Source: DASRHT01 sp035293765 (GTDB lineage: Bacteria; Chloroflexota; Ktedonobacteria; Ktedonobacterales; Ktedonobacteraceae). Taken from it: a stretch of DNA of 64,000 nt. Below are positions 8,753 to 16,208 of this stretch, one piece after another. A program made the position numbers and the translations under genes. The stretch's first letter is position 1. Every line of letters begins with the position of its first letter. Where the stretch lies: assembly GCA_035293765.1 (NCBI GenBank), contig DATGMF010000056.1:1-64000 (forward strand). Direction: 5' to 3'. The notes under the pieces were generated by a model. The model did no database searches. It was not told where the DNA came from and saw only the letters and a list, made by a program, of their open reading frames with translations.

Positions 8753-8781
8753 TATTCCGCATCCCAACGCCGCTCTCGCGT

Positions 8782-8831
8782 TGTAGCTCCCCGATTCATC
8801 GTGGGAGGGCAGGGGCAAGCCCAGCCCCTAC
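8782..8831. repeat. Dispersed repeat, copy 2, with GC-rich palindrome
   Basis: Positions 8782-8807 are the exact inverted copy of 170-195. They are followed by GGCAGGGGCAAGCCCAGCCC and CTAC, one of the GTAGGGGC-family palindromes. The repeat lies just after the kinase stop codon and may act as a transcript end. Confidence 0.75.
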
Positions 8832-8950
8832 AGTCGTCTGTGAGGAATTGCTTGCCACTTGAGTTCTGTGCCAATACCGTGTAGTGTTATAGTAAGATAA
8901 CCGGAGCGGAAGCCATCAGATTATTTTAGTTGCAATGTAAGGAGTCAGAC

Positions 8951-9364
8951 ATGGCAATTGACAGCAGTCTCATCGGTAAAAGCTCGGAGCCGCAGACCTT
9001 CCAGGTCACGCGAGAAGCGGTGTTGCGTTTCATGGAAGCGACGGAAGATCCCGCTTTGAAAAGTGGCAAACCGATAGAATACGCCCCGCCCACCTTTCCC
9101 ACCACCTTTCGCCTGCGCAATTCTGCGGTCCACCTCGACACCTCCAAAATGCAGCTCTTACACGGCGAGCAAGCTTATACCTATACACGCCCCCTACGTA
9201 TCGGTGAAGAGGTGACCTGTGTCTCTCGTATCGTCGATGTACGCCAGCGCGAGGGTCGCAGCGGCGCGATGACCATCATGATCACAGAAATGACCGGCAC
9301 CGATAGCAATCAGCAGCATGTCTTCACCGCGCGCGGAACTTCGATCATCCGCGTCAAATCGTAA
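8951..9364 (+). CDS. MaoC-like N-terminal hydratase-domain protein
   Basis: A 137-residue hot-dog fold protein related to the FAS1-type N-terminal domain of MaoC-like dehydratases, which act on acyl-CoA or acyl-carrier substrates. The start at 8951 is favoured by TAAGGAG 6-7 bases upstream; a start at 8930 lacks one. Recognisable segments are FQVTREAVLRFMEATEDPA, the APPTFPTTF loop and LHGEQAYTYTRPLRIGEEVT. Members of this group usually pair with a second MaoC half to form an active hydratase. No partner lies nearby, so it may act with a distant gene or serve as a thioesterase-like scaffold. Confidence 0.8.
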   Translation: MAIDSSLIGKSSEPQTFQVTREAVLRFMEATEDPALKSGKPIEYAPPTFPTTFRLRNSAVHLDTSKMQLLHGEQAYTYTRPLRIGEEVTCVSRIVDVRQREGRSGAMTIMITEMTGTDSNQQHVFTARGTSIIRVKS

Positions 9365-9371
9365 TCAAAAT

Positions 9372-9401
9372 CGTAGAGGCCCGCCGAAGCGGGCCTCTAC
9401 G
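9372..9401. terminator. 13-bp palindrome with CGAA loop between convergent genes
   Basis: CGTAGAGGCCCGC at 9372-9384 and GCGGGCCTCTACG at 9389-9401 pair perfectly around CGAA. It lies 8 bases past the MaoC-like stop and just beyond the 3' end of the convergent tRNA gene, so it could end both transcripts. It belongs to the same palindrome family as those elsewhere in the left half. No T-tract follows on either strand. Confidence 0.6.
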
Positions 9402-9434
9402 AACGTCTGCGATAATTGTAACTGTGGGTGCGAG

Positions 9435-10127
9435 TGGGTGACCAGGGAGTCGAACCCTGAACCTACCGAGTATGGTAGAGAGCCAGCGCGTTACTTTTCT
9501 GCACGTTTCTAACTCCCCCCATCCAAACCGTGCATGCAGCTTTCACCGCACACGGCTTTCCAAAGTTTTGCGAGAACGGGGGAAGCTTCCGCATGGTCCC
9601 GTTCTTTCCCGCTACTCCTTCTGTACCCCTTCCCCATGTATCGGGTATTAGTCCGATCATTTGAGTACTATGGGCACTCCGTCACCATGAGGCTCTCGCC
9701 TTTTAGGTGATCCCGTAGTTCCCTACATACCGTCGATTGCACTTAGGTCCCTTTTCGATGATTACCCTGCTCAGCGCAGACATCTCCCTGGGGAAGCTTT
9801 GACGACCCTCTTAATCTTGATCGCCAACCCTGGGAAGCCACGCTTTTCCTACAGAGCGTGGCGGCTACCGGATTATGCCGACGACTCATCTCAGGTTCGG
9901 AAAACCCATCCTGACCATATGCAATGTAGCTGCACGGCCTTTTGGGAAGGTAGGACCTCCCTCACCGTACTTTTACAACCATGCTACTGTCCCCTTTCCC
10001 TTTCGGGATCAGGTAAGGTTGCGCTTTAGCCACCCTGCTTCAGTGACGCTACCCTCTGGTAGCTTCGATATGTAGAACGCAACGGCGCACTTAAGAGTCG
10101 GGTGCTCTGCCATTGAGCTAGTCACCC
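9435..10127 (-). tRNA. tRNA-Lys(CUU) split by a group II intron
   Basis: Exon 1 is 10127-10091 and exon 2 is 9469-9435, together a 72-nt tRNA. The acceptor stem GGGTGAC/GTCACCC is perfect, the D-arm is GCTC...GAGC, the T-arm is CAGGG-TTCGACT-CCCTG, and the discriminator is A without an encoded CCA. The anticodon loop reads CTCTTAA, hence anticodon CTT, lysine. The anticodon stem is CCCGA/TCGGT with one C-U mismatch at its outer end. The two halves are separated after loop position 38 by 621 bases. It is the only tRNA in the window. Without splicing it could not function. Confidence 0.88.
9470..10090 (-). ncRNA. ORF-less group II intron inside tRNA-Lys
   Basis: On the minus strand the element begins GTGCGCC, the group II 5' consensus. 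Domain V is clear at 9557-9525 (AGCCGTGTGCGGTGAAAGCT, then GCATGCACGG): a 34-nt hairpin with the AGC triad and GAAA loop. A domain VI-like stem follows (GAGTTAG pairing with CTGGCTC). The word TTAAGAG at 9814-9808 is complementary to the last seven exon bases CTCTTAA, giving an EBS1-IBS1 pairing that fixes the insertion site. The 3' end at 9470 (TAC) is chosen because it restores the tRNA; CTCTAC five bases earlier is an alternative. Domain IV is too short for a reverse transcriptase/maturase, so splicing would need a maturase in trans. Confidence 0.85.
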
Positions 10128-10182
10128 TAGTGCAGCGATAATAGCACATCGCATAGCTATAGTCAAGCCTTTTATGAGTGGC

Positions 10183-10614
10183 TCATAGTTCATAATCTTG
10201 TGCCCAACGTATGTGTTTCTCTTGCCCATTTTTTGTCGGTACAAGCCTTAACTTTGCCTCTGTCAAACCTACTGCATCTACAGGAACAAGGTATACTTTA
10301 TTAAGCTGCTCACAATAGACAGCAAAATAATCACATTGGCCCCTATAGTGTCTCCATCCTTTTTGTTTGGTTGTATGATTGTAGCTACTGGCTGTAGCAA
10401 AGGTGATTACTGTCTGTTCCTCATCCGTCCAACCCGTTTTACACTGGATACGCCAGAATCCGCCGTCAGCATCCTCAATTACCAGATCGTAACGGTGATT
10501 CTTTCCATAAGGTGTAAGTACCATATAGCCTGACTGCAATAAGCGTGCAATAGTGGCAGCTTCGCTAATGTCACCTGTTTTATCCGTATGCCTCTTTGGT
10601 CTAGAAAGTGTCAT
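10183..10614 (-). CDS. PD-(D/E)XK endonuclease, homing-endonuclease I-SspI type
   Basis: A 143-residue protein of the PDDEXK_5 family. Key residues are visible: Glu18 in GDISEAATIARLL, Asp43 in HRYDLVIED, and Gln57-x-Lys59 in FWRIQCKTGW. These match the E-D-QxK active site of I-Ssp6803I, the cyanobacterial homing endonuclease that targets a tRNA gene. It lies on the same strand as the split tRNA-Lys and ends 55 bases before it, so both may be co-transcribed. Many relatives are stand-alone nucleases, so a role in homing or in cutting the uninterrupted tRNA gene is only inferred. Confidence 0.78.
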   Translation of the reverse strand: MTLSRPKRHTDKTGDISEAATIARLLQSGYMVLTPYGKNHRYDLVIEDADGGFWRIQCKTGWTDEEQTVITFATASSYNHTTKQKGWRHYRGQCDYFAVYCEQLNKVYLVPVDAVGLTEAKLRLVPTKNGQEKHIRWAQDYEL

Positions 10615-10885
10615 AGCTTATTTCCTATTCTGATCTTATATGAAAGCCTAATCAAGCTCTTGGTTTATGTCTCGCATACGTAGGCTTGTTTATACCTACA
10701 AAATACCCCTTCTTTCAGGAAAAGCGGCAAGTTTGTCTGTGTTTTCATAAGTGGATAGAAGCCTAAATTCAGCTTGTTCTCTCAACTTTTCCATGTTACA
10801 CTCACCGTATAAGTAACATCGGCTGCGACCGGAACTGCTTGCACAAACTATGTGATATCTATCCCTTACCAGGAAAGAGGTGTGC

Positions 10886-11290
10886 ATGGAAGAACAAAAT
10901 GGCATTTTCCAACCAGGGAGCTTCTCTAGCTCAGGCGAAGACGAGCTATTGCCCCTCGGGCGGACGCCGCAGAAAATACAGCCGCGATCCTGGTTTCGTC
11001 TCAACAGCATACTGCTCGGCCTGCTCCCCCTCCTGCTCTTTTCGGCTGCTGGTCTGCTCGTGATCCATGAAGGACGCTGTCAGCCCCATACCGAATCTGA
11101 CTGGCTCGCGCAGCTCTCTCTCATTTTTTGGGGCGTAGAGGTGGTGGCGGGCCTGCTTTGCCTTTTTTACAGACGAATACGCTCTCTTGCAATCACTCTG
11201 CTCCTCACACTCATCCTGTCTGTGCTCCCAGGTTTTTTGGTTTTCTATCTGAGCCTTTTGGCAGCCTTTTGTCTGCGTATCACCTTCTAA
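10886..11290 (+). CDS. Small three-helix membrane protein
   Basis: A 134-residue membrane protein started at the ATG at 10886 behind GGAAAGAGG; a GTG two codons earlier is possible. A polar N-terminus of ~40 residues precedes three helices: about 45-62 (ILLGLLPLLLFSAAGLLVI), 77-97 and 100-130. A short loop between helices 1 and 2 contains one Cys. No family is recognised. It is monocistronic. Confidence 0.65.
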   Translation: MEEQNGIFQPGSFSSSGEDELLPLGRTPQKIQPRSWFRLNSILLGLLPLLLFSAAGLLVIHEGRCQPHTESDWLAQLSLIFWGVEVVAGLLCLFYRRIRSLAITLLLTLILSVLPGFLVFYLSLLAAFCLRITF

Positions 11291-11366
11291 AAACTCGTTC
11301 TTCTTACGTCAGGTTGCGACGGATATATGTCCTACTCCCTTGACATCCATCTCCCCGACCGGTAAA

Positions 11367-11401
11367 ATATAAACACACGTTTATTAAATAAATGTTTATA
11401 T
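11367..11401. promoter_or_regulatory. Palindromic operator before the ArsR-type gene
   Basis: ATATAAACA at 11367-11375 and TGTTTATAT at 11393-11401 are perfect inverted arms with an AT-rich centre that itself repeats TTTATT/AATAAA. The site ends 8 bases before the start codon of the ArsR-type repressor, the usual place for autorepression by this family. No promoter is firmly assigned. Confidence 0.6.
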
Positions 11402-11409
11402 GAAGGATA

Positions 11410-11766
11410 ATGGCGAGGCCAATGAACGACTGGCGTGAGCTAAAAATGATGATGAAAGCCCTGGCAGGCGTGGCACGTCTCACCATTGTCTATTACCTCG
11501 CCCGGCAGGATGAAGTAACTGTGACGGCCCTGACTGGCCTGCTCGGCATCAGCCAGCCGCTCGTCTCCTGGCACCTGCGCAAACTGGAGCGTGCAGGCTT
11601 GATCGAGACCCGCCGCGTTGGCCGCCAGGTGTACTGCTCTCTCGACCGCCAGCGTTTCCAGCTCTGCCTGGAGCGCCTGGGAGGATTGGTCGATCCAAGC
11701 ATTCTGGTGGAAGAGCCGCCGGTGGGCGCGATTCTCATTGAAGCCGATGCCGGACGGGAAGAGTAG
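11410..11766 (+). CDS. ArsR-family winged-helix repressor
   Basis: A 118-residue winged helix-turn-helix regulator. The core reads LAGVARLTIVYYLARQDEVT, then LTGLLGISQPLVSWHLRKLERAGLIETRRVGRQVYCSL, the standard ArsR recognition helix and wing. The metal-binding Cys pair of arsenic sensors is absent; the lone Cys residues lie in the wing and C-terminal helix. It is therefore probably a non-metal ArsR member. The palindrome just upstream suggests autorepression. It stands alone. Confidence 0.85.
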   Translation: MARPMNDWRELKMMMKALAGVARLTIVYYLARQDEVTVTALTGLLGISQPLVSWHLRKLERAGLIETRRVGRQVYCSLDRQRFQLCLERLGGLVDPSILVEEPPVGAILIEADAGREE

Positions 11767-11939
11767 GGGCGATCCCTCGCGGTTGCCCCTGCGTTTAATC
11801 GAATCTTTACAACACGACATTCAGGTTTTAATGCAGGCATGATAGTGTTAGAGTAAGTCCAGGCTTTAACGTATTCCAGAGTTGAAGCCTGAGGCACTGG
11901 CAAGCACATAGAGGTAGGGGCAAACCCTTGCGGTTGCCC
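11763..11939. repeat. Two GTAGGGGC-family palindromes
   Basis: Copies at 11763-11793 (TAGGGGCGATCCCTCGCGGT, then TGCCCC) and 11914-11939 (GTAGGGGCAAACCCTTGCGG, then TTGCCC) bracket the otherwise empty 196-base gap between the ArsR-type gene and the PHP gene. Both fold as GC-rich hairpins. Confidence 0.75.
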
Positions 11940-11962
11940 ACTTTTTAAAGAAAAGGAAACAC

Positions 11963-12790
11963 ATGATCATTGTCAAACGCGACCGAGCGCCCGAAGCTCC
12001 GCTTAATGCGTCCGCAGGGACAGCCATGCTGGAGAAGCGCCAGCGTATGACCGCTCAGATTGCTCATCATGAGGGGAAGCGCGGCAAGGCGGACCTGCAT
12101 ATGCACAGCACGTACAGCGATGGCAGCGCCACGGTTGAGCAGATACTCGCGTATACCGAGCAGAACACTGATCTGGACGTTATCGCCATCACCGACCATG
12201 ATGTTATTGATGGCGCCTTGCGTGCGCGCGACCTGTGGGGGCGGGGGGCATATCGCTTTGATTTTGTTGTCGGCGAAGAAATCAGCACAACTCAGGGTCA
12301 CCTTCTGGGCCTTTTCATCGAAAAACGCATTCCTCCCGGCCTGAGCATGGAGCGCAGCATTGATTTGATCCACGAGCAGGGCGGGCTGGCTATCGTTGCC
12401 CATCCCCTCCATCGCTTCTTCCGCCATAGCTGCCAGCGGGACGTACTGGATCGCATCCATGCCTCTAAAGATGTCTGGCTGGATGGCGTAGAGACCTGGA
12501 ACGCCAGCTTTTGCGGCATTTACGCCAATTATGTCGCGATGAGCGTCAACCGCGAAGTCTATGGCTGGTCGGAACTGGGCAATAGCGATGCGCACTCCGC
12601 CAGCGCCATCGGCAGCGGCATCACCTGGTTTGAGGGCGAGAGCGCGCAGGATATTCGCGCATCTATAGAAAAGGGCCTGACCGCGCCCGGCGGTAATCTC
12701 TGGGAAGTCCAGGCATACTACCACTGGATTCGCTACCTGATCAGCAAAGAGGGTCGCCAGGCGCGGCGAGCAAACATCGCTGTGGCCTGA
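11963..12790 (+). CDS. PHP-domain metal-dependent phosphoesterase
   Basis: A 275-residue PHP (polymerase and histidinol phosphatase) protein. Metal ligands appear in order: DLHMHSTYSDG (about 44-54), ITDHD (~74-78), an acidic VVGEEIS, LAIVAHPLHR and NSDAHSAS near the end. These are typical of TrpH/YciV-like phosphoesterases acting on nucleotides or short oligonucleotides. AAGAAAAGGAAAC precedes the start. A strong intrinsic terminator follows, so it is monocistronic. The first ~35 residues are a non-conserved basic extension. Confidence 0.88.
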   Translation: MIIVKRDRAPEAPLNASAGTAMLEKRQRMTAQIAHHEGKRGKADLHMHSTYSDGSATVEQILAYTEQNTDLDVIAITDHDVIDGALRARDLWGRGAYRFDFVVGEEISTTQGHLLGLFIEKRIPPGLSMERSIDLIHEQGGLAIVAHPLHRFFRHSCQRDVLDRIHASKDVWLDGVETWNASFCGIYANYVAMSVNREVYGWSELGNSDAHSASAIGSGITWFEGESAQDIRASIEKGLTAPGGNLWEVQAYYHWIRYLISKEGRQARRANIAVA

Positions 12791-12860
12791 TGGCCTGCTT
12801 TACAATGGCTGCCAAAACATGACTTTTGGGTAATATGGCAACCGCACGTTGTTTTTTCGC

Positions 12861-12890
12861 CTGGCGCAACATATTGCGCCAGCTTTTTTC
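12861..12890 (+). terminator. Intrinsic terminator after the PHP gene
   Basis: CTGGCGCAA (12861-12869) and TTGCGCCAG (12874-12882) form a 9-bp stem with a CATA loop, followed by CTTTTTTC. This is a textbook Rho-independent terminator on the plus strand. Confidence 0.85.
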
Positions 12891-12956
12891 CAGTAAATAC
12901 ACATCTCTACCAAAAAGAGCTAGTCCTTTAAGGGTCAAGTGTGATACAATAGGTGT

Positions 12957-13724
12957 ATGTTTAGCAGACGCATCCAGCAACGAGTCAGACATTTGGTAAC
13001 GTTGCTCATCCAGCCGCTGGCTCGATCAGGCGTAACTCCTAATATGCTGACGGGCATAGGATTGCTACTCAGTATGGTAACAGCCCTGGTCATTGCTCAA
13101 GGATACCTGGTTGCGGGTGGAGTGCTGGTGCTGTTTGCAGGCGTTTTTGACATGTTTGATGGGGCGATGGCTCGCGTTCGTAACGCCGCCACGACCTTCG
13201 GCGCTTTTTTAGACTCGACGCTCGACCGTTATTCGGAAAGCATGATCCTGTTCGGGCTGCTCTATTATGCCCTACAGCATCCGGGCCTCCAAGATTCTTT
13301 TTGGCCCTTCCCGAATGCGCAAAGCTGGATGATCGTTTTCATCTTTATCGCGGCGGTCGGCTCAATCATGGTAAGTTATGCGAAGGCACGCGCCGAAGGG
13401 TTAGGAATCGAGTGTAAAACCGGGCTGCTCGCCCGTCCCGAACGCGTCGTTATACTGGCTTTTGGACTCTTAACTCACACTGGTATCTGGGCAGTGGCTC
13501 TTCTTGCGGTCTTTTCTCATGTAACCGCAGTGGAACGCATCGTCTCCGTGTGGCGCAAAACTCGCCAACCTATGGGCATGCCGGAGTATGCATTCCCTTC
13601 CCAGCAGGATACCAGCACGGGCAATCGTCATCGAACCGTTGAGATGGACGATACAAGAGAATCTGACGTTCGTCCAGTACACACGAGTGTTCCACCGTTG
13701 AGTGGTGGGATGCATCAAGAATGA
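12957..13724 (+). CDS. CDP-alcohol phosphatidyltransferase
   Basis: A 255-residue membrane enzyme that transfers a phosphatidyl group from CDP-diacylglycerol (or a similar donor) to an alcohol such as inositol phosphate or glycerol phosphate. The signature D-x2-DG-x2-AR-x8-G-x3-D-x3-D is complete (FDMFDGAMARVRNAATTFGA, then FLDSTLDR). About six helices follow. The last ~60 residues are a polar tail. A TACAAT -10-like box ends about 8 bases before the ATG with no ribosome-binding site, so the message may be leaderless. The acceptor alcohol is not resolvable. Confidence 0.85.
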   Translation: MFSRRIQQRVRHLVTLLIQPLARSGVTPNMLTGIGLLLSMVTALVIAQGYLVAGGVLVLFAGVFDMFDGAMARVRNAATTFGAFLDSTLDRYSESMILFGLLYYALQHPGLQDSFWPFPNAQSWMIVFIFIAAVGSIMVSYAKARAEGLGIECKTGLLARPERVVILAFGLLTHTGIWAVALLAVFSHVTAVERIVSVWRKTRQPMGMPEYAFPSQQDTSTGNRHRTVEMDDTRESDVRPVHTSVPPLSGGMHQE

Positions 13725-13970
13725 GAAGACCGAACCGAGTAATAGCTACAGCGCAGCGCAAGAAGACTGCCGAGGATAATGTAGGGGCGGCCCCGTTATG
13801 GTCTGCTTTAATGGCTTATGTTCTCGTTACCGCCCATCAGCAATGGAGACCGGCATTATGCTGGAATAAGGTCACCGAGCATGCATGTTCGCCCCAGCTA
13901 TCTTCAGTCGAACATATCCAATCGTGATGCCCTGCGCTCCGGTTCGTAGAGACTGAGACTGGAGATCTTA
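13725..13970. repeat. Intergenic region with one GTAGGGGC palindrome
   Basis: The 246 bases hold one short copy of the dispersed palindrome (GTAGGGGCGGCCCC at 13781-13794). A GGAG 8 bases before the GTG start of the next gene is visible. I recognise no RNA element. Confidence 0.5.
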
Positions 13971-16118
13971 GTGACAACACAACATACTCATCATGAACAC
14001 AGCGACGTCGATGCTTTCGTCGCGGAGCATCCGTCTGTCCCCGAAGATACAACCGCTTCCTCCCCCGAGACCACCACGCCGGGGGAAGCAGAAGCGCAGG
14101 CCCAACCCTCCTCTCCTGAGCCTGTTGCGCCTCCCGCTGAGCCTGAGGCTCGCCAGGAGTCAACAGAGGAGCCGCAAGAGCGCCAGGAGCCCGAGGCCCC
14201 CACGCTTTCCGGGGAGGCACCATCTGCTCCACCTGAGCCTGAGCCAGCTTCAGCAACTCCTGACGAGCAGTTGGTCCTTCCTGCACAAGAGGTTGATGCA
14301 AAGGAATCTGAGGAGGACATTCGCCCATTTACCGCTTTTATTGAGGAGTTTCGCCAGGTAGAGGCCCGGATCAATGCTTCTGTAAAAGAGTCAGAACAGG
14401 AGGTCTTCCGACTTTCTTCCACACCCGCGCTGGAATCCTGGCTGATAGCGGAAACGCCTGCTTTCCCTGTATCATCGACATCTGCCGTCGAGGCCCCCGT
14501 TGAAACAACCGCTCATGAGGCGACCAGCGTTGAGGAGGCGACGGAACCAGCTTCCCCATCCCCAGAGCAAACGAAGGAGACGGAGGCAACACCCGCTGCG
14601 CCGGTGGAACGCACGGTATCTCCGTTATTGCGACCCACAACTCGCCTGCGTTCTTCCCGCCATACGCGTCATCGCAGCGAGCAGAGCGCGGAAATCTTAG
14701 AGCAGGCAACCAGGAAGGAAAGCACTGAAGCAAGTGTGAGCGAGAAGACACAGGAAGAACCGGTTGTTAGCGCGGAAACGCCTGCTGAAGCCGAGACGCC
14801 TCGTCCCGCTCGCCGCTATCGTTTTGACCGTCCAGCGGCAAACAATGGAACAGCAGCTCCAGCAGCTCCGGCAACACTCGCAGCCCAGTCGTTGCGGTTA
14901 CGCGTCGAAGAGAGCCGTGAGAAAGCTGCCAATGTGCAGGATGTAGAGACGCAGGAGGTTGAGCCCAAACGGGCCGTGCAGGAGCCTGCGGCAGCCGAGA
15001 GCCCGGCGCCTCCAGTGGAGCACAGTCGCCGCCGTGGACATGCGAAAGAGCCGCCGCCCGCAGCTCCAGAGCCGCCGGCACCAGCCGCCGAGGTCGCGCC
15101 TCAGCCAAAAGAGATTGCACCGGAAGATCTTCCACCGTTGGAGTATTCCGAGTTGCAGAAAGCCAGCTCGCGCCGCCGCCGCCGCCATCGTTCTGGCGCA
15201 GGCAATAATGGTACCGCCGCGGCCACGCCAGCAACCTCAGCTTCAAGCGCGGTCCCGTCGCTACCAGAATTGCCCGGCGTTTCCAATACGCCTTACTCGA
15301 TTGTCTCGGGCTATACCGTCAACCAGATGAATCAGGGGAATGAACAGAAAGGTCCTTTTATGGGGCCTGAGCCTTCTCCTGCTCGTGGTAGCGTACTCGC
15401 CCGTGAGGGGAGAGCCGGTCGAGCTGAAGCACAACGTTCCATCAGCCCTGTAACGTTCCCTGGTCGATCTACTGAGCCTGCGCTCCCGTCTTCTACCTCG
15501 ATAAACCATCTTGCCAATACGATCACACAGGCATTTCAGTTACAGACAGACCGTATGGTAGCCGAACTGCGGCGAGCGTTACAGGCTCCGACGAACGTCT
15601 CGGTCTCCCTGCCAGCATTTCCCTCGACGGAACGCGTGGGCGTCTTTGTGGACGTTGCCAACCTGCTCTATTCCGCTCGCACGCTGCGTATCGCGATTGA
15701 CTTTGGCAAGTTGCTGGACTTCTTGCGTGGCAATCGCCGCCTGGTTCGGGCGCAAGCTTACTGTCCCACCAGCCCGCAACCCGGCGATGAGCAGATGTTC
15801 TTGCAGGCAGTCAAGGGTCTTGGCTATCGCATTACCACGAAGAATTATAAAACGTTCTCCAGCGGCGCCAAGAAGGCCGATCTGGACCTTGACCTGTGCA
15901 TGGACGTCGTGCGCCTCGTCGAGGGGAAAGCGGTCGATTGCATCGTGCTGGTCAGCGGCGATAGCGACTTCATGCCGATGCTTGACTATTGTTCTGATCA
16001 CGGGGTACGCGTTGAGGTGGCCGCCTTTGACGAAGCAATGTCAGCAACACTCAGGCAGGGCTGCGACCTGTTTGTGAACCTATCCATGCTTGAAGAGATT
16101 CGGGCCGAAATTCGCTAA
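13971..16118 (+). CDS. NYN/LabA-like ribonuclease-fold protein with long disordered N-terminus
   Basis: A 715-residue protein starting at GTG. Residues 1-~510 are low complexity, rich in Pro, Ala, Glu, Ser and Thr, with scattered RRRRHR clusters that could bind nucleic acid. The C-terminal ~175 residues are a NYN (LabA/PIN-like) nuclease domain: RVGVFVDVANLLY with the first Asp, KKADLDLDLCMDVVRL, and VLVSGDSDFMPML with the SGDSDF motif. Such domains cut or process RNA. The layout (acidic/basic disordered tail plus NYN) suggests an RNase E-like scaffold, which is inference. An intrinsic terminator follows. Confidence 0.82.
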   Translation: MTTQHTHHEHSDVDAFVAEHPSVPEDTTASSPETTTPGEAEAQAQPSSPEPVAPPAEPEARQESTEEPQERQEPEAPTLSGEAPSAPPEPEPASATPDEQLVLPAQEVDAKESEEDIRPFTAFIEEFRQVEARINASVKESEQEVFRLSSTPALESWLIAETPAFPVSSTSAVEAPVETTAHEATSVEEATEPASPSPEQTKETEATPAAPVERTVSPLLRPTTRLRSSRHTRHRSEQSAEILEQATRKESTEASVSEKTQEEPVVSAETPAEAETPRPARRYRFDRPAANNGTAAPAAPATLAAQSLRLRVEESREKAANVQDVETQEVEPKRAVQEPAAAESPAPPVEHSRRRGHAKEPPPAAPEPPAPAAEVAPQPKEIAPEDLPPLEYSELQKASSRRRRRHRSGAGNNGTAAATPATSASSAVPSLPELPGVSNTPYSIVSGYTVNQMNQGNEQKGPFMGPEPSPARGSVLAREGRAGRAEAQRSISPVTFPGRSTEPALPSSTSINHLANTITQAFQLQTDRMVAELRRALQAPTNVSVSLPAFPSTERVGVFVDVANLLYSARTLRIAIDFGKLLDFLRGNRRLVRAQAYCPTSPQPGDEQMFLQAVKGLGYRITTKNYKTFSSGAKKADLDLDLCMDVVRLVEGKAVDCIVLVSGDSDFMPMLDYCSDHGVRVEVAAFDEAMSATLRQGCDLFVNLSMLEEIRAEIR

Positions 16119-16149
16119 TCGCAAGCGCCTGATAGTCAGAGAATGCTTC

Positions 16150-16190
16150 GGGCTGGAAGACCTTTCCTGGTCCTTCCAGCCCTCTTTTTA
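16150..16190 (+). terminator. Intrinsic terminator after the NYN gene
   Basis: GGGCTGGAAG (16150-16159) and CTTCCAGCCC (16173-16182) form a 10-bp stem followed by TCTTTTTA. It lies between convergent genes and ends the plus-strand transcript. Confidence 0.85.
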
Positions 16191-16208
16191 TATCCATGCT
16201 GCTTATGA

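Noticed and set aside
9470..10090. Group I intron in the tRNA gene
   Set aside because: The usual bacterial tRNA intron is group I, but the GTGCG start, the domain V hairpin with AGC triad and the EBS1 pairing fit group II, and no group I P7/P3 core words are evident.
10696..11010. Minus-strand frame overlapping the three-helix membrane protein
   Set aside because: It is compositionally unlikely, has no start signal and overlaps a frame with clear membrane helices.
15000..15300. Several overlapping minus-strand frames in the NYN gene
   Set aside because: They arise from the GC-rich low-complexity codons of the N-terminal region and have no domain or start signals.
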